Of a stretch of 64,000 bases of DNA, positions 61,353 to 64,000 are shown piece by piece. Source of the stretch: JBBPZA01 sp963728925. GTDB taxonomy: Bacteria; Actinomycetota; Thermoleophilia; Solirubrobacterales; Solirubrobacteraceae. Both the position numbers and the translations under genes were made by a program. Positions within the stretch are counted from its first letter, which is position 1; each line of letters begins with the position of its first letter. The stretch spans positions 310,001 through 374,000 of the forward strand of contig CAVSMB010000029.1 of assembly GCA_963728925.1 (NCBI GenBank). Direction: 5' to 3'. Under the pieces are notes generated by a model that searched no databases, was not told the origin of the DNA, and worked only from the letters and a program-made list of their open reading frames with translations.

Positions 61353-63050
61353 ATGGCCCCGCGCCCCGTCCGCCCGAGCGACTTCCCACCGCCGGTCGAT
61401 CCCGTCGCGGAGTTCGTCACCGCGCCCACGGACCCCGAGGACGAGCGCATCGAGGTCGGAGTGGCGATCGTCGGCGGTGGCCCCGCCGGGCTGGCCTGCG
61501 CGAACCGGCTGCTCGCCCTGCTCGCCGAGGACCCCGAGCTGACCGAGCGCCTCGGCGAGGTTCCGGTCGCCGTGGTCGAGAAGGGGAAGGTGTGTGGCGC
61601 GCACAACCTCTCGGGGGCGATCATGCGTCCCTCGGCCATGCGCGAGCTGTTCGGAGACGTCGCCCCGGGCGACTGGCCGACCTACGGCGAGGTCCCCGGC
61701 GAGGCCGTCCACCTGATGCTCGACCACGAGCGCTCGGTGCGCATCCCGACGCCGCCGCCGTTCAAGAACCACGGCAACCACGTCGTCTCGGTCGCCGAGC
61801 TGTCGCGCTGGCTCGCCGAGAAGGCCGAGGAGGCCGGGGCGTACGTGCTCACCGAGACCGCGGCGGAGCGGCTGCTCGTGGCCGACGGCACGGTCGTCGG
61901 CGTGCGCTCGGGCGACAAGGGGCGCGGCAAGGACGGCGAGCCGCTGTCGAACTTCGAGCCGGGCTCGGACCTGATCGCGAAGGCGACGGTGCTCGCCGAG
62001 GGCACGTGGGGGCACCTCGCGGGGGCCGCGATCCGCCGCTTCGATCTCGGGGCGCAGGACTCGCAGGTGTGGGCGCTCGGGGTCAAGGAGGTGTGGGAGG
62101 TCCCCACCCCGCTGACCAAGGTGATCCACACCCTAGGGTGGCCGCTGCGCACGGCGGCGAAGTACCGCGAGTTCGGCGGGTCGTGGATCTACCCGATGGG
62201 GGAAGACCGAGTCTCCATCGGCTTCGTCGCGGGCCTGGACTCCACCGACGCGACGTTCTCGGTCCACGACGTGCTCCAGCTCTTCAAGACCCACCCGACG
62301 ATTCGCAAGATCCTCGAGGGAGGGCGGCGGCTCTCGTGGGGCGCAAAGGCGATCCCCGAGGGGGGATACTGGGCGATGCCGCGCCTGCACGCGCCGGGCA
62401 TGGTCATCTGCGGCGACTCGGCCGGGATGGTCAACGTGCCCGAGCTCAAGGGCATCCACTACGCCATGCACTCGGGAATCCTCGCGGCCGAGCGCATCTA
62501 CGCCGCGCTGCGCACCGACTCGACCAGCCTGGGGGCCTACGACATCGCGGTGCGCGAGTCGGTCATCGGCCGCGACCTGCACCGGACGCGCAACATGAAG
62601 CAGCCCTTCGCCAAGGGCTTCTTCGTCGGCGGCGCCATCACCAACGCCATGGTGGCGACGAAGGGACGCTTCCCCGGTGGGCACTGGCACACCCACCCCG
62701 ACGCGGAGAGCCCGGTGTCCGACCTCGGGCGGGCGACGTCGTATCCCTCGCCCGACGGGGCCTACACCTTCGACAAGCTGTCCTCGGTCTACCTCACCGG
62801 CAACGCGACGCGCGACGATGCGCCCAGCCACATCCGGGTCCGGCAGCGCGTCCCACGCGCCCTCGCCGAGGCGTGGACGTGGATGTGCCCGGCGGGCGTG
62901 TACGAGATCCCCGACGACGCGCCGGCGGACGGCGACGTCGAGCTCGTCGTCAACCACACCAACTGCGTGCAGTGCGGGGCGATCACCGCCAAGGGCGGGC
63001 GCCTGACGCCGCCCGAGGGCGGCGACGGTCCCCTGTACACGAACACCTGA
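61353..63050 (+). CDS. ETF-quinone oxidoreductase-like flavoprotein, copy 2
   Basis: 565 residues, a clear tandem paralogue of the upstream gene: same opening DFPPPVD, VAIVGGGPAGLACANRLL, HNLSGAIMRPSAMREL, LSWGAKAIPEGGYWAMPRL and the same C-terminal tail ending GDGPLYTNT. The Fe-S ligands are Cys512, Cys538 and Cys541, with Ile544 where the fourth Cys would be. The FAD loop differs (GGGPAG versus GGGTAG). The two may form a heterodimer or serve different ETF or quinone states. Spacer 4 bp; end of the operon. Confidence 0.9.
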   Translation: MAPRPVRPSDFPPPVDPVAEFVTAPTDPEDERIEVGVAIVGGGPAGLACANRLLALLAEDPELTERLGEVPVAVVEKGKVCGAHNLSGAIMRPSAMRELFGDVAPGDWPTYGEVPGEAVHLMLDHERSVRIPTPPPFKNHGNHVVSVAELSRWLAEKAEEAGAYVLTETAAERLLVADGTVVGVRSGDKGRGKDGEPLSNFEPGSDLIAKATVLAEGTWGHLAGAAIRRFDLGAQDSQVWALGVKEVWEVPTPLTKVIHTLGWPLRTAAKYREFGGSWIYPMGEDRVSIGFVAGLDSTDATFSVHDVLQLFKTHPTIRKILEGGRRLSWGAKAIPEGGYWAMPRLHAPGMVICGDSAGMVNVPELKGIHYAMHSGILAAERIYAALRTDSTSLGAYDIAVRESVIGRDLHRTRNMKQPFAKGFFVGGAITNAMVATKGRFPGGHWHTHPDAESPVSDLGRATSYPSPDGAYTFDKLSSVYLTGNATRDDAPSHIRVRQRVPRALAEAWTWMCPAGVYEIPDDAPADGDVELVVNHTNCVQCGAITAKGGRLTPPEGGDGPLYTNT

Positions 63051-63092
63051 CGCGGCGAGCCGCACAAACGCCCGCCGTCGCGGCCGCGTTCA

Positions 63093-63230
63093 TCATCGCC
63101 TCGCGCGCCGGAAGTAGCGCCCTTCCCGCCAGCGAGCCACTTCCCTGCTGACCATGTCTGCGCGGCCCGACGCCGGCATGACGAGGCCGAGCACCGCCGC
63201 AACGGCCGCGAGACGTCCGACTCCACGCAT
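63093..63230 (-). CDS. small putative secreted peptide
   Basis: 45 residues. Residues 1-24 are a hydrophobic signal peptide (RLAAVAAVLGLVMPASGRAD), then a short basic tail ending RYFRRARR. A TAGCGT box lies 6-7 nt before the ATG. No homologue recognised. It is in the gap between the ETF operon and the CARDB gene and could be spurious. Confidence 0.35.
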   Translation of the reverse strand: MRGVGRLAAVAAVLGLVMPASGRADMVSREVARWREGRYFRRARR

Positions 63231-63342
63231 GTCGAGACGCTACGAGCGGGAGGCCCGCCGGGCCATCGCGAGTTCTCCCCATGCGACGACCACCGCACAC
63301 CGCGGCGCAACCTGGGCGCCCCCGCGCTGTTAACGAGGGGCC

Positions 63343-64000
63343 ATGAAGAGACCGCTGCCGATCTTCGCCGTCGTTGCCGCCGCCCTCGCGGCGCCCGCCG
63401 CGGCGGCCCCCGCGGCCACGGCCGCCGTCCCGACCGCGAAGGCGGGGCTGGCGCGCTGTCACGTCGCGGGGCTGCAGCCCCGGCGCTATGCGGTGTTCAC
63501 CGGCGTCATGAGCGCGCTGCGATCCGGCAATCGCATGGAGATGCGCTTCGACCTCTTCCGCCGCGCCGCCGGCGAGGACGCCTTCACCCGCGTCCCAGCG
63601 CCCGGGCTCGGCGTATGGAACCGCGCCGACGCGGGCGTGCCCTCCTACCGCTTCCGCCAGCGCGTAACGAACCTGGCCGCGGGGGCGAGCTATCGCGCGC
63701 GCGTCAGCTTCCGGTGGAGCGGCCCGGCCGGGAAGCGGCGCGTGACCCTGCGCAAGCTCACCGCGGCGTGCACGCAACCCGACCAGCGCCCCGACCTGCG
63801 CGTCGTCCCCGTGTCCACGGTGGGCGTCGACCGCCTGCAGGTCGACTACACCGTCGCCGTGCGCAACTCGGGCCGCGGCGCTGCGGGCTCGTTCGACGCC
63901 GCGCTCAGCGTCGACGGCGTCTTGCTGCCGACCATCACCGTCAACGGCCTCGCTGCGAAGGGCCGACGCCAGCTGACCTTCCGCGGCCCGCGCTGTGCCG
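63343..64000 (+). CDS. secreted CARDB-domain protein, cut by the window end
   Basis: 219 residues, open at the end of the window. The signal peptide is PLPIFAVVAAALAAPAAAAPA. A beta domain of ~110 residues with two Cys follows, then PDLRVVPVSTVGVDRLQVDYTVAVRNSGRGAAGSFDAALSV, the start of a CARDB (cell-adhesion-related, APHP-like) domain. GAGGGG precedes the ATG. Function unknown; likely a surface or exported protein. Confidence 0.75.
   Translation, partial: MKRPLPIFAVVAAALAAPAAAAPAATAAVPTAKAGLARCHVAGLQPRRYAVFTGVMSALRSGNRMEMRFDLFRRAAGEDAFTRVPAPGLGVWNRADAGVPSYRFRQRVTNLAAGASYRARVSFRWSGPAGKRRVTLRKLTAACTQPDQRPDLRVVPVSTVGVDRLQVDYTVAVRNSGRGAAGSFDAALSVDGVLLPTITVNGLAAKGRRQLTFRGPRCA

Noticed and set aside
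59573..61639. 688-residue open frame on the minus strand
   Set aside because: Opposite the ETF-QO genes; charge-repeat composition and no family motif.

Overview
The window is 64 kb of very GC-rich, gene-dense DNA. Codon usage is strongly biased to G/C at third positions, GTG starts and 4-bp GTGA/ATGA start-stop overlaps are frequent, and several genes have a TANNNT box only 6-9 nt before the start codon (leaderless mRNAs). With a DICT-domain MerR regulator, twin ArsA-like ATPases, an ECF42 sigma factor, cobalamin acyl-CoA mutase genes and a tandem ETF-quinone oxidoreductase pair, this fits an actinobacterium, most likely class Thermoleophilia (Solirubrobacterales-like). That placement is inference. 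No rRNA, tRNA, CRISPR array, phage or intact insertion sequence was seen.

Layout. 0-8 kb: alpha/beta hydrolase, an SDR/unknown-protein pair divergent from a MerR-DICT regulator, MoeA, an orphan PIN toxin, a degenerate GGDEF protein, and an RlpA-like secreted protein behind a c-di-AMP (ydaO/yuaA) riboswitch. 8-15.9 kb: primary sigma factor with its own consensus promoter, two PH-domain (YdbS/YdbT-like) membrane proteins, AIM24, HxlR regulator, an unknown conserved protein, and an isocitrate lyase/PEP mutase-family enzyme. 16-20.3 kb: a large secreted protein and a membrane FNR-like oxidoreductase, both with frameshifts, plus a cupin-related repeat. 20.3-26.4 kb: two ArsA/Get3-like ATPases divergent from parA-ftsZ (FtsZ carries an unusual ~120-residue N-terminal extension), then gamma-glutamyltransferase. 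26.4-29.5 kb: membrane protein, UbiA prenyltransferase and a tocopherol-cyclase-like protein, the last two translationally coupled. 30.2-31.6 kb: head-to-head remnants of a histidine kinase and a NarL-type regulator.

33-40.5 kb: a polysaccharide locus. SAM methyltransferase, GH57 branching enzyme and GT4 glucosyltransferase lie in the same order as mycobacterial Rv3030-Rv3031-Rv3032 (methylglucose lipopolysaccharide, MGLP). Around them are a second methyltransferase, a GT-C membrane glycosyltransferase interrupted by a 132-bp MITE-like insertion, a left-handed beta-helix acyltransferase and a GNAT protein.

40.5-63 kb: largely acyl-CoA catabolism. MeaB, two acyl-CoA dehydrogenases, thiolase, a split B12-dependent acyl-CoA mutase (large subunit at 53.7 kb, B12 subunit at 57.4 kb), ETF beta/alpha and two tandem ETF-quinone oxidoreductases that both lack the usual fourth Fe-S cysteine, plus a wax ester synthase. 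Electrons from the dehydrogenases would pass through ETF and ETF-QO to the quinone pool. A TetR-type palindrome precedes the ETF operon and a MarR-type palindrome precedes an ABC exporter. VapBC, an ECF42 sigma factor, leucyl aminopeptidase and several decayed genes are interspersed.

Many broken genes show one-base frameshifts while housekeeping genes are intact. Some may be real decay and some consensus errors; the sequence alone cannot separate these.
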